A DNA stretch of 20,922 nucleotides from Bacteroidia bacterium. Its GTDB lineage: Bacteria > Bacteroidota > Bacteroidia > AKYH767-A > OLB10. The stretch is taken from assembly GCA_025450095.1 (NCBI GenBank), contig JANWID010000375.1:1-20922 (forward strand), in the 5' to 3' direction. A program made the translations under genes and the position numbers. Position 1 is the stretch's first letter, and each line of letters starts with the position of its first letter. Below are positions 8,810-16,498 of the stretch, one piece after another. The notes beneath the pieces were generated by a model. The model searched no databases, was not told the DNA's origin, and worked only from the letters and a program-made list of their open reading frames with translations.

Positions 8810-9943
8810 TCAGCCCCGGAATGAATCCTGCATCATAAGCGCTTCGCAGAAGTAACGCACGCCCCAGCTGGTGATTTCGTAAGAGCTGTAGTTACCGCTT
8901 ATAGGCCATGATCCCGGGATGCCGCCGTCTGTTTCCGGAGTTCCTGAATGAAGTTGTTTGTTTTTCACATAATCTGTCAGCTTGTCCGCTTTCAACCGGT
9001 AAGAACTATCATCTTCCAACGTTGCAAGTTTGTATGCTGACAATGCGATCAGGCAGTTGCCGGGCAGACAGGTGTAACTGGAAGTGGAATGAAATCCTTC
9101 ATCCAGTTCGCCCGGGAGAAAACCATTTGCATTCATCCGGTCCAGCATAGGCTTCAATCCTTTTATTGCTGAATCGATCCAATCACGGTTCCCGGAAAGG
9201 ATTCCCGCTTCAAGCAATCCTGCAATTGCATAACCGATCGTGATAGTTACTGCGGATGAATTAGAATCAATACCGTTTCCTTTGAAATACCCGTTTCCCA
9301 ACTGAAGATCTGTAGCAAAATGAATGTTCTTTTCGCCAGCTTCACGATACTTTGAAATACCGGTAATATGTGAAAGACGGATCAGTGCAGCAGCTGTGAG
9401 TGTATTGGAGCTTAGTTGGTGAAATGTAAATTGTCTCCAGCTTCCGTCAGGTGATTGCACTTCAAGCAACCAGTCGGCACTGTTTATACATGCTTCCAAT
9501 ATAGAAGCATCTCCCTGGACATTGTGATAATCAAGAAGACTGTTAATGATCATTCCGTTATTGAATACCCGCGGAGGCTGATTCATAAAATCGCCATATG
9601 ATGCAGGGAATGTACCATCACGGCGTTGGGTCCGCAATACCCAGTTCACCAGTTCCCGCATGAGTTCCTGATCCTGGAACACCGTATTATATATTTCAGG
9701 ATAATATTGCCGGATCCTTGAAAGCACCGGAACCCAGTTCGCAGTCGACATAGGATAGCCAGCCGTGAATGTATGCGACACCAGTGAATATTTTGCCGCG
9801 CTGCCACCATCATGAAGCAGGCAGCTTTTGAACCATTTCAATGCTGATTCCAGGTGCTCGGAAGTATTCCGGATCTCATCCCAGGGCTTCCCGGAGAAAT
9901 CCGCAATACGGTATTTTATCTGTGAAAATATTTTTTCCAGCAT
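8810..9943 (-). CDS. Predicted alpha/alpha-toroid protein of unknown function in glycan operon
   Basis: 377 residues, start ATG at 9943, four bases after the ABC transporter stop. No family with a proven reaction is recognised. The sequence is a succession of amphipathic helices with repeated aromatic/Gly turns: RRDGTFPASYGDF (about 107-119), SPDGSW (about 162-167), LGNGYFKGNG, and a C-terminal GGIPGSWPISGNY...SWGVRYFCEAL (about 342-371). This pattern is shared by alpha/alpha-toroid enzymes, including prenyltransferase/squalene-cyclase-repeat proteins, glucuronyl C5-epimerases and several polysaccharide lyases and hydrolases. No signal peptide or membrane segment is seen, so it is probably cytoplasmic. 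Its position between a flippase candidate and glycan genes suggests a role on the lipid-linked glycan, such as epimerisation, trimming or binding, but this is a guess. Confidence 0.72.
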   Translation of the reverse strand: MLEKIFSQIKYRIADFSGKPWDEIRNTSEHLESALKWFKSCLLHDGGSAAKYSLVSHTFTAGYPMSTANWVPVLSRIRQYYPEIYNTVFQDQELMRELVNWVLRTQRRDGTFPASYGDFMNQPPRVFNNGMIINSLLDYHNVQGDASILEACINSADWLLEVQSPDGSWRQFTFHQLSSNTLTAAALIRLSHITGISKYREAGEKNIHFATDLQLGNGYFKGNGIDSNSSAVTITIGYAIAGLLEAGILSGNRDWIDSAIKGLKPMLDRMNANGFLPGELDEGFHSTSSYTCLPGNCLIALSAYKLATLEDDSSYRLKADKLTDYVKNKQLHSGTPETDGGIPGSWPISGNYSSYEITSWGVRYFCEALMMQDSFRG

Positions 9944-9947
9944 ATGG

Positions 9948-11741
9948 TTATGAGAGCACCTTTGAAATTAAATCCTTGTAAGAATGAACACCATCAATAC
10001 AACCATTCTTCAATTCATATATCCGGTCACAGTTACGTAGGGTAGTAATCCGGTGCGCAATGATCAGGATCGTTTTATTGGATTCCGATAAAGCATCTAT
10101 GGACTCGGTAACTTCATTCTCTGTTACCGTATCAAGCGCACTTGTAGCTTCATCAAAAATAAGTAGTTCGGCATTCCTGTAAAGAGAACGGGCAATGCCT
10201 ATACGCTGACGCTGACCACCGGACAGGTTGCCACCCCGTTCTCCGATCAGGCTGTTAACTCCGTCGGGGAGACTGTTCACCATTCTTGAAAGTGAAGCCT
10301 GTTCAATGACGCGGGCAAGCAAAGCTTCATCAACCTCAGGTTCTCCGAGCGTGATATTATCCCGAATGGTTCCGTCGATCAGGAAAATATCCTGCTTCAC
10401 ATAACCGATATGACTGCGCCAGCTGGCGGTATGTTCTTTTTTCAGTGGTATACCGTCAACCAGGATGGCACCACCATCTTCCTTGTAGAAACGAAGAAGT
10501 AAATTCATCAGCGTTGTTTTCCCCGAACCAGACGAACCGATAAATCCGATTTTTTCTCCCTTACGAACTTCGAAATGAAGATCACTGAAAATTTGTTTTT
10601 CAGTATTCGGGAAACTGAAACTCAGGTGATCAAATACGATGGAACGGTTAAAGGTAACAGGAACAGGTATCGCGTTGATATCATCATCTACCAGCAGGTT
10701 ATTATATGCATCAAGGTTAGAAATTGCTTTCTGATTATTATTTATATACATGAAAGAATTCAATAGCCTGCTCATGGAAGGCATGAGCCGGTATGCCGCT
10801 GCCGCGAATGCACCTACCAGCATCAGCACATCGGGTTGATCGCGGGCGATAAAAAGTGAATAAAGAAATATAAGAACAATACCCAACAGTGCAATGATCT
10901 CATTTGTACGAAGTGGTATATGCGCCATCAGGTTCGAACTCTGCATCAGTTCCTGGTAATTTTTAAGATGACGGAGGTAACGCGATTTATAGAGTTCTTC
11001 CTGGTTTGCAATTTTAATGTCGATATAACCATTGATTGCTTCAGTAAGACTGCTTAACGCATAGGGGAAGACGTTATCAATGCCTGTCCCGATCCGGAGA
11101 CCGCGGTTTTTCAGAGCAGAATAAACAAAATATGTTGCTGGTCCGATGGTCACAAAAATGAATCCGAACAGGAAGAGATTGTAGTATGAAATGGCCCCAA
11201 TGATCAGCAGCACAATAAATGATTCGGAAAGAATCATGATCACCGGTTGTATGATCCATTGCACATAGGAAGTCGGGTTGTAAAAAACATTCCTGATCAC
11301 AATAGAAGATTTGATGCTGTTAAAGCTGAGATAATCCAGGTTATAATATTTGGAAAACTGGTTCCGGGTTATGTAAACTGCAATATCTGCTGTAAGTTTC
11401 GACTGGAGCCAATTCACGAAAATTCCGAAAAGTGTTTTGAACATAAAATAACTGAAAAGACATCCTACTATAAAAAGTATAAATGCTTTATCACTCCCAA
11501 AATTTAGTCCATGATAAACCTGATTCATGTAATAATTGGAATGAATCACCTGGGGATCGGTACCGGCCTTTATCAGCGGAAGTACCGCAGCAAGTCCGAC
11601 CACATCCAGTACAGCTGAAATAAAAACGAGCACACTAAAACCCATAATCTTTCGCTTTTGCGAAGGATTTGTGTGTTTACGGATGCTGCGAAGCGCGTTC
11701 AGAAAGGTATTGCGCTTATTTTCTGCAGACTGCTCACTCAT
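9948..11741 (-). CDS. Fused ABC transporter (membrane plus ATPase), MsbA/PglK-like
   Basis: 597 residues, the usual length of a half-transporter that works as a homodimer. Residues 1-330 hold about six transmembrane helices (for example 33-58 and 84-111). The C-terminal ATPase has Walker A GSSGSGKTT (about 399-407), signature LSGGQ (about 505-509), Walker B LLIFDEATSALD (about 524-537) and the H-loop in IIAHR (about 560). By analogy with MsbA and PglK, it could use ATP to flip a lipid or lipid-linked oligosaccharide to the periplasmic face. With no Wzx in the window, this is the best flippase candidate for the operon. It lies 31 bases after wzc and four before the toroid gene. A lipid exporter unrelated to the glycan remains possible. 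Confidence 0.9.
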   Translation of the reverse strand: MSEQSAENKRNTFLNALRSIRKHTNPSQKRKIMGFSVLVFISAVLDVVGLAAVLPLIKAGTDPQVIHSNYYMNQVYHGLNFGSDKAFILFIVGCLFSYFMFKTLFGIFVNWLQSKLTADIAVYITRNQFSKYYNLDYLSFNSIKSSIVIRNVFYNPTSYVQWIIQPVIMILSESFIVLLIIGAISYYNLFLFGFIFVTIGPATYFVYSALKNRGLRIGTGIDNVFPYALSSLTEAINGYIDIKIANQEELYKSRYLRHLKNYQELMQSSNLMAHIPLRTNEIIALLGIVLIFLYSLFIARDQPDVLMLVGAFAAAAYRLMPSMSRLLNSFMYINNNQKAISNLDAYNNLLVDDDINAIPVPVTFNRSIVFDHLSFSFPNTEKQIFSDLHFEVRKGEKIGFIGSSGSGKTTLMNLLLRFYKEDGGAILVDGIPLKKEHTASWRSHIGYVKQDIFLIDGTIRDNITLGEPEVDEALLARVIEQASLSRMVNSLPDGVNSLIGERGGNLSGGQRQRIGIARSLYRNAELLIFDEATSALDTVTENEVTESIDALSESNKTILIIAHRITTLRNCDRIYELKNGCIDGVHSYKDLISKVLS

Positions 11742-11772
11742 AACCGGATTCTTGTTGCTTCGTTACGCTCTA

Positions 11773-14076
11773 TCATTTATAGTATCCGCCACCATAACCG
11801 GCAGGAATATTTTTTACATTGACATTGTTCAACAGGAATACCATGTGTCGGATGTCATTCTTTTCCACCAACTGGTGTGCGACATCCACGAAGTCTTTTT
11901 TGGAGAATCCGGCCTTGAGCAGGTAGATATTCAGATCAGAAAGCTTCATCATTGCAAGTGCATCTGATAACAGTCCTACCGGAGGCGTATCCAGGATAAT
12001 AAAATCGTACATCGTTTTCAGTTCCCGGATCATTTCTTCCAGCATCGGATCAACAATCAGTTCAGATGCATTGGGAGTGCGCGGACCGGTAAGAATTACC
12101 TGGAGATTTTCGATGGGTGTTTCTTTAATGATTTCACTCAACCGGGCTTTCCCAACCAGGTAGGAGGTTACCCCAACATCATTTTTAATATTAAATGCAT
12201 TTGACTGCTGCGGTTTATGAAGATCCAGATCCACCACTACCACCTTCTTTTTCGTTTTGGCAAGAATGGTTCCGATATTGATCGCATTAAATGTTTTTCC
12301 TTCCCCGGCTACTGTTGAAGTTAATAATATGACTTTACTGGTTGCTTTCGGACTAAAATACGAAAGGTTTGTCCGAACGACCCGGTACGACTCACTTGTG
12401 AGCGATTGAGGAAATTTATCCACAACCAGGTAATCGTCTTTTGCGACCTTACTCTTTCCGATTACCCCGATTACCGGCAGATTGGTAAGTTCCGAAAGAT
12501 CTTCCTTGGTATTAATGTAATTGTAAAAGACACCTTTTAAGTAAATCAGTAAAAAGGTGAGTGCAAAGCCGGCACCGATACCTGCAAACAACACTTTTTC
12601 ACGAACCGGTTTTTCAAGCCCGGTTGTAGTAGAGGGTTCCAGGATATATTTATCGGCAACAATACCAGCTTTTTCGATTACTGTTTGTGCTCTTGTTTCA
12701 AGCAGGAAAAGATAGATTTTTTCATTGATGGCAACTTTCCTGTTGATGTTCACAAGACCTCGCATTGTAGATGGCATCTGGCTCATGGTTCCCTGGAACT
12801 GTCCAAGCTGTGCGGAAAGAGAATTTATTTTCACCACCAGGTTCCGTCGCATGTTCATCACGCTGGCTATAAGTGACTGACGTGCGATTGAAATCTGGGA
12901 ATCGACTTCTTTTACAACAGGGCTGTTTGGAGTATTGCTGAAAAGCAGATTAGTTTTTTTCTGAATCAGTACATTCAGTTCCGTAAATGCAGTACCCAGT
13001 GCAGGGTCAGGCGAATCACCCATCATAGAAGGTGATATTGACGACACATCCGATCCGCCGGTAAGCTGGTCATAAATATAATCGACCGACCGTAGTTGCA
13101 TTGTTAACCGGGCCTGCTCATTTTCAAAGCCTACTTTTTGCTGAAGGTAAACGCCTTGTTCATTTTCAGGATTCATCGTCGTTTTCTGACGCTGAAATTG
13201 CTCCAGGTTTGATTCCACACCATTGAGGATATCCTCAATATCTTTCAGCTGGCCATCAATAAATGCCAGTGTGTTTTCATTTATTTCCTTCTGAACAGCA
13301 ACTGAATTTTCAATGTATTGTTCAGTAAGAGTTTTTAAAAATATTACTGCTTTGTCGTCAACTTCATCTTCAATGTAAACCTGGATAACGGTGGCTTCTT
13401 CATCCTGTGAAAGCTGAAGTGCTTTCTGGAAACTTTTGATCAGGTAGTCCCTGTCGTTTATGCGGAATAAATATTTTGCTTCAGAAAGGTTTGTACTTTT
13501 TTTATTAATTATGGTTGTATCGGCATTGATGATGAGTGAAAACTTATCGTTAATTACAGGCTCACCAAATTCGTGAATCGCATTATACGAAAGACCGCCT
13601 TCATTTATGCTTAACCGGTATCTGTTCGGACTCAGTACACTGAGGTAAAATGGAACGCCGTAATAATTATTATCGATAACTTTTCCTTCCACAAGGAAAG
13701 GGCGTCCCCTGTAAATTTCACCTGTTTTTAAACGGCCTTCGATGAAATATGAAATATCCAGGTTTAATTTGGAAATAACATCATTGATCAGGCTGGAGGA
13801 ATGAAGAACCTCCATTTCATTTGCTATTTCATCTTTTGAAGGTCCTGAAGCGAGTGATTCACTGAGTGCATCCTTGAATGCATTCTTCTGGGGTTTGATG
13901 AGAATCTTGGATGTAGCTCCATACATTTTAGGAGCCTTATAAAGATATGCCACGGAACCGGCAATTCCCATCCCTAAAAAAAGTATGAACCAGTACCAGT
14001 TTTTGAGAATAACTGTAAAGGTTTTTTTAACGTCTTTCTGATCAAATATTACGTTACTTGAAGTTGGTTTAATCAT
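11773..14076 (-). CDS. Wzc-like polysaccharide co-polymerase with tyrosine autokinase domain
   Basis: 767 residues, matching fused PCP-2a proteins. One transmembrane helix lies near 24-43 and a second near 492-515. Between them is a long periplasmic Wzz/GNVR-type region with coiled-coil stretches at about 270-330 and 380-430. The cytoplasmic BY-kinase domain carries Walker A STVAGEGKT (about 585-593), Walker A' VVVVDLDLHKP (about 609-619) and Walker B FIILDTPPVG (about 691-700). The C-terminus has a short tyrosine tail, YGGGYYK, with three tyrosines. By family, it controls chain length and export through cycles of autophosphorylation with a partner phosphatase; none is visible. It is the first gene of the operon, reading away from the divergent promoter region. 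TGA is followed directly in frame by TAG. Confidence 0.94.
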   Translation of the reverse strand: MIKPTSSNVIFDQKDVKKTFTVILKNWYWFILFLGMGIAGSVAYLYKAPKMYGATSKILIKPQKNAFKDALSESLASGPSKDEIANEMEVLHSSSLINDVISKLNLDISYFIEGRLKTGEIYRGRPFLVEGKVIDNNYYGVPFYLSVLSPNRYRLSINEGGLSYNAIHEFGEPVINDKFSLIINADTTIINKKSTNLSEAKYLFRINDRDYLIKSFQKALQLSQDEEATVIQVYIEDEVDDKAVIFLKTLTEQYIENSVAVQKEINENTLAFIDGQLKDIEDILNGVESNLEQFQRQKTTMNPENEQGVYLQQKVGFENEQARLTMQLRSVDYIYDQLTGGSDVSSISPSMMGDSPDPALGTAFTELNVLIQKKTNLLFSNTPNSPVVKEVDSQISIARQSLIASVMNMRRNLVVKINSLSAQLGQFQGTMSQMPSTMRGLVNINRKVAINEKIYLFLLETRAQTVIEKAGIVADKYILEPSTTTGLEKPVREKVLFAGIGAGFALTFLLIYLKGVFYNYINTKEDLSELTNLPVIGVIGKSKVAKDDYLVVDKFPQSLTSESYRVVRTNLSYFSPKATSKVILLTSTVAGEGKTFNAINIGTILAKTKKKVVVVDLDLHKPQQSNAFNIKNDVGVTSYLVGKARLSEIIKETPIENLQVILTGPRTPNASELIVDPMLEEMIRELKTMYDFIILDTPPVGLLSDALAMMKLSDLNIYLLKAGFSKKDFVDVAHQLVEKNDIRHMVFLLNNVNVKNIPAGYGGGYYK

Positions 14077-14181
14077 ACTTTTCGGAATTGCCTTTCAGAT
14101 GAAACGGTTAAACGTTCGGGGATTGTTAAAGTTATGGGGTAATGAGTCAGGGCAGAGTTATTTTAAAAAAATTTTTCTATG

Positions 14182-14189
14182 TAGTTTTG
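14182..14189 (+). promoter_or_regulatory. Putative -7 box of gmd promoter
   Basis: TAGTTTTG matches the Bacteroidota TAnnTTTG -7 consensus. No TTG is seen at the expected -33 distance; the closest candidate is a TTA 21 bases upstream. It would start transcripts near 14196 with a leader of about 148 bases. It sits only two bases from the opposite-strand -7 box of wzc. Confidence 0.38.
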
Positions 14190-14191
14190 CA

Positions 14192-14220
14192 CAAAAATAA
14201 CAATTCCGGTTTACAGATAA
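14192..14220 (-). promoter_or_regulatory. Putative promoter of the glycan operon (wzc)
   Basis: Read on the minus strand, TATTTTTG (14199 to 14192) matches the Bacteroidota -7 consensus TAnnTTTG. TTA at 14220-14218 lies 18 bases upstream, one mismatch from the -33 TTG. Transcription would start near 14185, giving a leader of roughly 110 bases before wzc. The call rests on motif match and position only. Confidence 0.42.
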
Positions 14221-14304
14221 GTGAACCGGCTACTGTTGCGGTAACACCCTGTTTCAGGGAGTTTCAGTCTGCATCGCATTGCACCGGGTAACGATACTTC
14301 CCGG
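14206..14304 (+). promoter_or_regulatory. Structured 5' leader of gmd with three potential hairpins
   Basis: Three inverted repeats follow one another in the presumed gmd leader. CCGGTTTAC (14206-14214) pairs with GTGAACCGG (14221-14229), nine pairs including one G-U, with a six-base loop. CCCTG (14247-14251) pairs with CAGGG (14255-14259) around TTT. CCGGG (14284-14288) pairs with CCCGG (14300-14304) around an 11-base loop. None is followed by a U-tract, so they are not simple terminators. I recognise no known riboswitch class. A role in RNA stability, translation control or protein binding is possible. The remaining intergenic sequence (14077-14343) shows nothing else I can support. Confidence 0.3.
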
Positions 14305-14343
14305 AATTTATTTGAACCTACAGGATTAACACTATATTATTGG

Positions 14344-15459
14344 ATGAAGACAGCCTTAATTACCGGTATTACAGGCCAGGATGGAGCCTACCTGGCAGAA
14401 CTCCTGCTTGAGAAAGGATATATGGTTCATGGTATCAAGCGAAGAAGCTCGCTTTTTAATACCCAAAGGGTTGATCATCTATACCATGATCAGCACGAGA
14501 AGAATGTCCGGTTTAAAATGCATTACGGTGATCTTACCGACAGCACGAATATCATACGAATTATCCAGGAAGTACAGCCTGATGAAATCTATAACCTGGG
14601 CGCAATGTCGCATGTGAAAGTCAGCCTTGAAACACCGGAATATACCGCCAATGCCGATGGAATTGGCACATTGAGGGTTCTGGAAGCCGTTCGTTTACTG
14701 GGACTTACAGAAAAAACAAGAATTTATCAGGCTTCTACTTCCGAACTTTACGGATTAGTTCAGGAAATACCTCAGAAAGAAACTACCCCTTTTTATCCAA
14801 GGTCCCCATATGCTGTAGCTAAACTTTATGGTTACTGGATCATTGTTAATTACCGTGAGGCTTATAATATGTTTGCGGTGAATGGAATTTTGTTTAATCA
14901 TGAATCGCCACTTCGCGGTGAAACTTTTGTTACGCGTAAAGTAACCCGGGCAGTTGCCCGGATCGCCCTGGGATTGCAGGATTGCGTGTATATGGGAAAT
15001 ATTGATTCAAAACGTGACTGGGGACACGCAAAGGATTATGTAGAAGCTATGTGGATGATGCTTCAGGTTGACACCCCGGAAGATTTTGTTGTAGCCACCG
15101 GGGTTACTACCACCGTGCGCGAATTTATAATCAAAGCATTTCAGGAAATCGGTGTAACGCTTGAATTTAAAGGTAAAAATGAAGATGAAGTTGCGATGGT
15201 GACCAAAGCTGAAAACCCTCTTTACCCGGTTCAGAAAGGTAAAGTAGTCATGCGTATCGATAAAAATTATTATCGTCCTGCGGAAGTGGATTTGCTTATT
15301 GGAGATCCTTCAAAAGCTAAACAGAAACTGGGTTGGGAACCACGCTACACCCTGGATGCAATAATTAAAGAGATGGTGGCCAGCGATATCAAGATCTTTA
15401 GTAAAGACAAATTCCTGCAAGAGGGTGGTCATGAAGTTATAAAATACAATGAGGGCTGA
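14344..15459 (+). CDS. gmd: GDP-mannose 4,6-dehydratase
   Basis: 371 residues, the family length. It converts GDP-D-mannose to GDP-4-keto-6-deoxy-D-mannose using bound NADP(H) in the cytoplasm. The N-terminal Rossmann motif [15 protein letters not shown] lies at about residues 8-22 and is followed by [16 protein letters not shown], a GMD hallmark. The catalytic region has STSELYG and Y156/K160 (YAVAK). [19 protein letters not shown] matches the substrate and tetramer-contact segment, although many GMDs have Arg where this one has Leu after [16 protein letters not shown] is also characteristic. The ATG at 14344 has no strong Shine-Dalgarno site. It is followed after 38 bases by fcl and lies divergent to the glycan operon, which probably uses the GDP-fucose produced. 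Confidence 0.97.
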   Translation: MKTALITGITGQDGAYLAELLLEKGYMVHGIKRRSSLFNTQRVDHLYHDQHEKNVRFKMHYGDLTDSTNIIRIIQEVQPDEIYNLGAMSHVKVSLETPEYTANADGIGTLRVLEAVRLLGLTEKTRIYQASTSELYGLVQEIPQKETTPFYPRSPYAVAKLYGYWIIVNYREAYNMFAVNGILFNHESPLRGETFVTRKVTRAVARIALGLQDCVYMGNIDSKRDWGHAKDYVEAMWMMLQVDTPEDFVVATGVTTTVREFIIKAFQEIGVTLEFKGKNEDEVAMVTKAENPLYPVQKGKVVMRIDKNYYRPAEVDLLIGDPSKAKQKLGWEPRYTLDAIIKEMVASDIKIFSKDKFLQEGGHEVIKYNEG

Positions 15460-15497
15460 TCGTTTACGGATCTGTCTTCAATAAAATCAATAAAGAC

Positions 15498-16439
15498 GTG
15501 AATAAAAATTCCAGGATATATGTCGCCGGTCACCGTGGAATGGTTGGTTCGGCTATTGTGCGGAAGCTGCGTAGCGAAGGTTTTGAGAATCTGATTTTCC
15601 GTACATCGAAAGAGCTTGATCTCCGTAACCAGGCTGCAGTAACGGATTTCTTCAAAAGCGAAAAGCCGGAATTTGTTTTCCTTGCTGCTGCCAAAGTCGG
15701 AGGTATTGTCGCGAATAACACTTATCGCGCAGATTTTTTATATGAGAACCTGGCTATACAAACCAATGTGATCGGGCAGGCATATGAGAGTGGTGTTCAG
15801 AAATTGTTGTTCCTCGGTTCTTCATGCATATATCCTAAATTATGTCCGCAACCTATTAAGGAATCATACCTGTTAACCGGTGCTCTTGAATCCACAAATG
15901 AACCTTATGCGATTGCTAAAATTGCCGGATTAAAAATGTGCGAAGCATTCCGTCAGCAATACGGATGCGATTTTATTTCTGTTATGCCCACAAACCTGTA
16001 TGGACCTAACGACAACTATGATCTTAAAAATTCCCATGTGTTGCCCGCTTTCATCCGTAAATTTTACGAAGCAATCCGTGATGGGAAAAGTGAAGTAGAG
16101 ATATGGGGCAGTGGCACTCCCCGCCGTGAATTTTTGCACGTTGATGATCTTGCCGATGCTTGCTTTTTCCTGATGCAGCAATACAGTGGTGAGGGTTTTC
16201 TGAATATCGGCACCGGAACGGATCTTACTATTCGGGAACTTGCCGAGCTCGTAATGAAGATCAGTGGATTTAACGGCACCCTACGCTTTGACGCTTCCCG
16301 CCCGGACGGCACACCACGTAAGCTGCTCGATGTTTCGGCAATTCATGATCTTGGCTGGAAGCACCGGATCGGACTGGAACAGGGTATTGCCATGGTTTGG
16401 GAAGAAGTAGCCTCCCAGGGTGTTTTCAATCAGGTATGA
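15498..16439 (+). CDS. fcl: GDP-L-fucose synthase (epimerase/reductase)
   Basis: 313 residues, standard for the family. It converts the GMD product, GDP-4-keto-6-deoxy-D-mannose, to GDP-L-fucose by 3,5-epimerisation and NADPH-dependent reduction. The start is a GTG at 15498; the nucleotide-binding motif AGHRGMVGSAIVRKL begins at about residue 10. GSSCIYPK, the YxxxK pair Y137/K141 (YAIAK), MPTNLYGPNDNYD and HVLPAFIRKF are family signatures. WGSGTPRREFLHVDDLADA is the usual C-terminal substrate segment. Fcl and gmd form a two-step pathway transcribed together. No gene-specific promoter is seen in the 38-base gap. Confidence 0.96.
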   Translation: MNKNSRIYVAGHRGMVGSAIVRKLRSEGFENLIFRTSKELDLRNQAAVTDFFKSEKPEFVFLAAAKVGGIVANNTYRADFLYENLAIQTNVIGQAYESGVQKLLFLGSSCIYPKLCPQPIKESYLLTGALESTNEPYAIAKIAGLKMCEAFRQQYGCDFISVMPTNLYGPNDNYDLKNSHVLPAFIRKFYEAIRDGKSEVEIWGSGTPRREFLHVDDLADACFFLMQQYSGEGFLNIGTGTDLTIRELAELVMKISGFNGTLRFDASRPDGTPRKLLDVSAIHDLGWKHRIGLEQGIAMVWEEVASQGVFNQV

Positions 16440-16462
16440 TCCCGGAAAAACTTCCCGCTGTT

Positions 16463-16470
16463 TATTTTTG
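16463..16470 (+). promoter_or_regulatory. Putative -7 box upstream of pabB
   Basis: TATTTTTG fits the TAnnTTTG consensus and lies 28 bases before the pabB ATG, in a 59-base intergenic gap. No TTG is found at the expected -33 distance. It could give pabB-tilS its own short-leader transcript, or pabB may be read through from fcl. Confidence 0.35.
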
Positions 16471-16498
16471 TTAATTTTAGAGTCTTTACTCTCACAAG

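Noticed and set aside
14099..14200. Plus-strand frame of 33 codons starting at the ATG at 14099 in the wzc-gmd intergenic region
   Set aside because: It lies largely upstream of the likely gmd transcription start, has no convincing ribosome binding site, and its lysine/phenylalanine-rich end reflects the A/T-rich promoter sequence.
14221..14244. Seven-codon GTG-initiated frame that could be a leader peptide before gmd
   Set aside because: Too short, no ribosome binding site, and it coincides with a hairpin arm; the run of leucines is not enough to suggest attenuation.
14307..14314. TTTATTTG as a second gmd promoter -7 box
   Set aside because: The invariant A at position two is missing, and the nearest upstream TTG is 25 bases away, too far for the usual spacing.
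16443..16456. Possible terminator after fcl (GGAA...TTCC followed by T-rich sequence)
   Set aside because: Only four base pairs flanked by a mismatch; the T-rich part fits better as a -7 promoter box.
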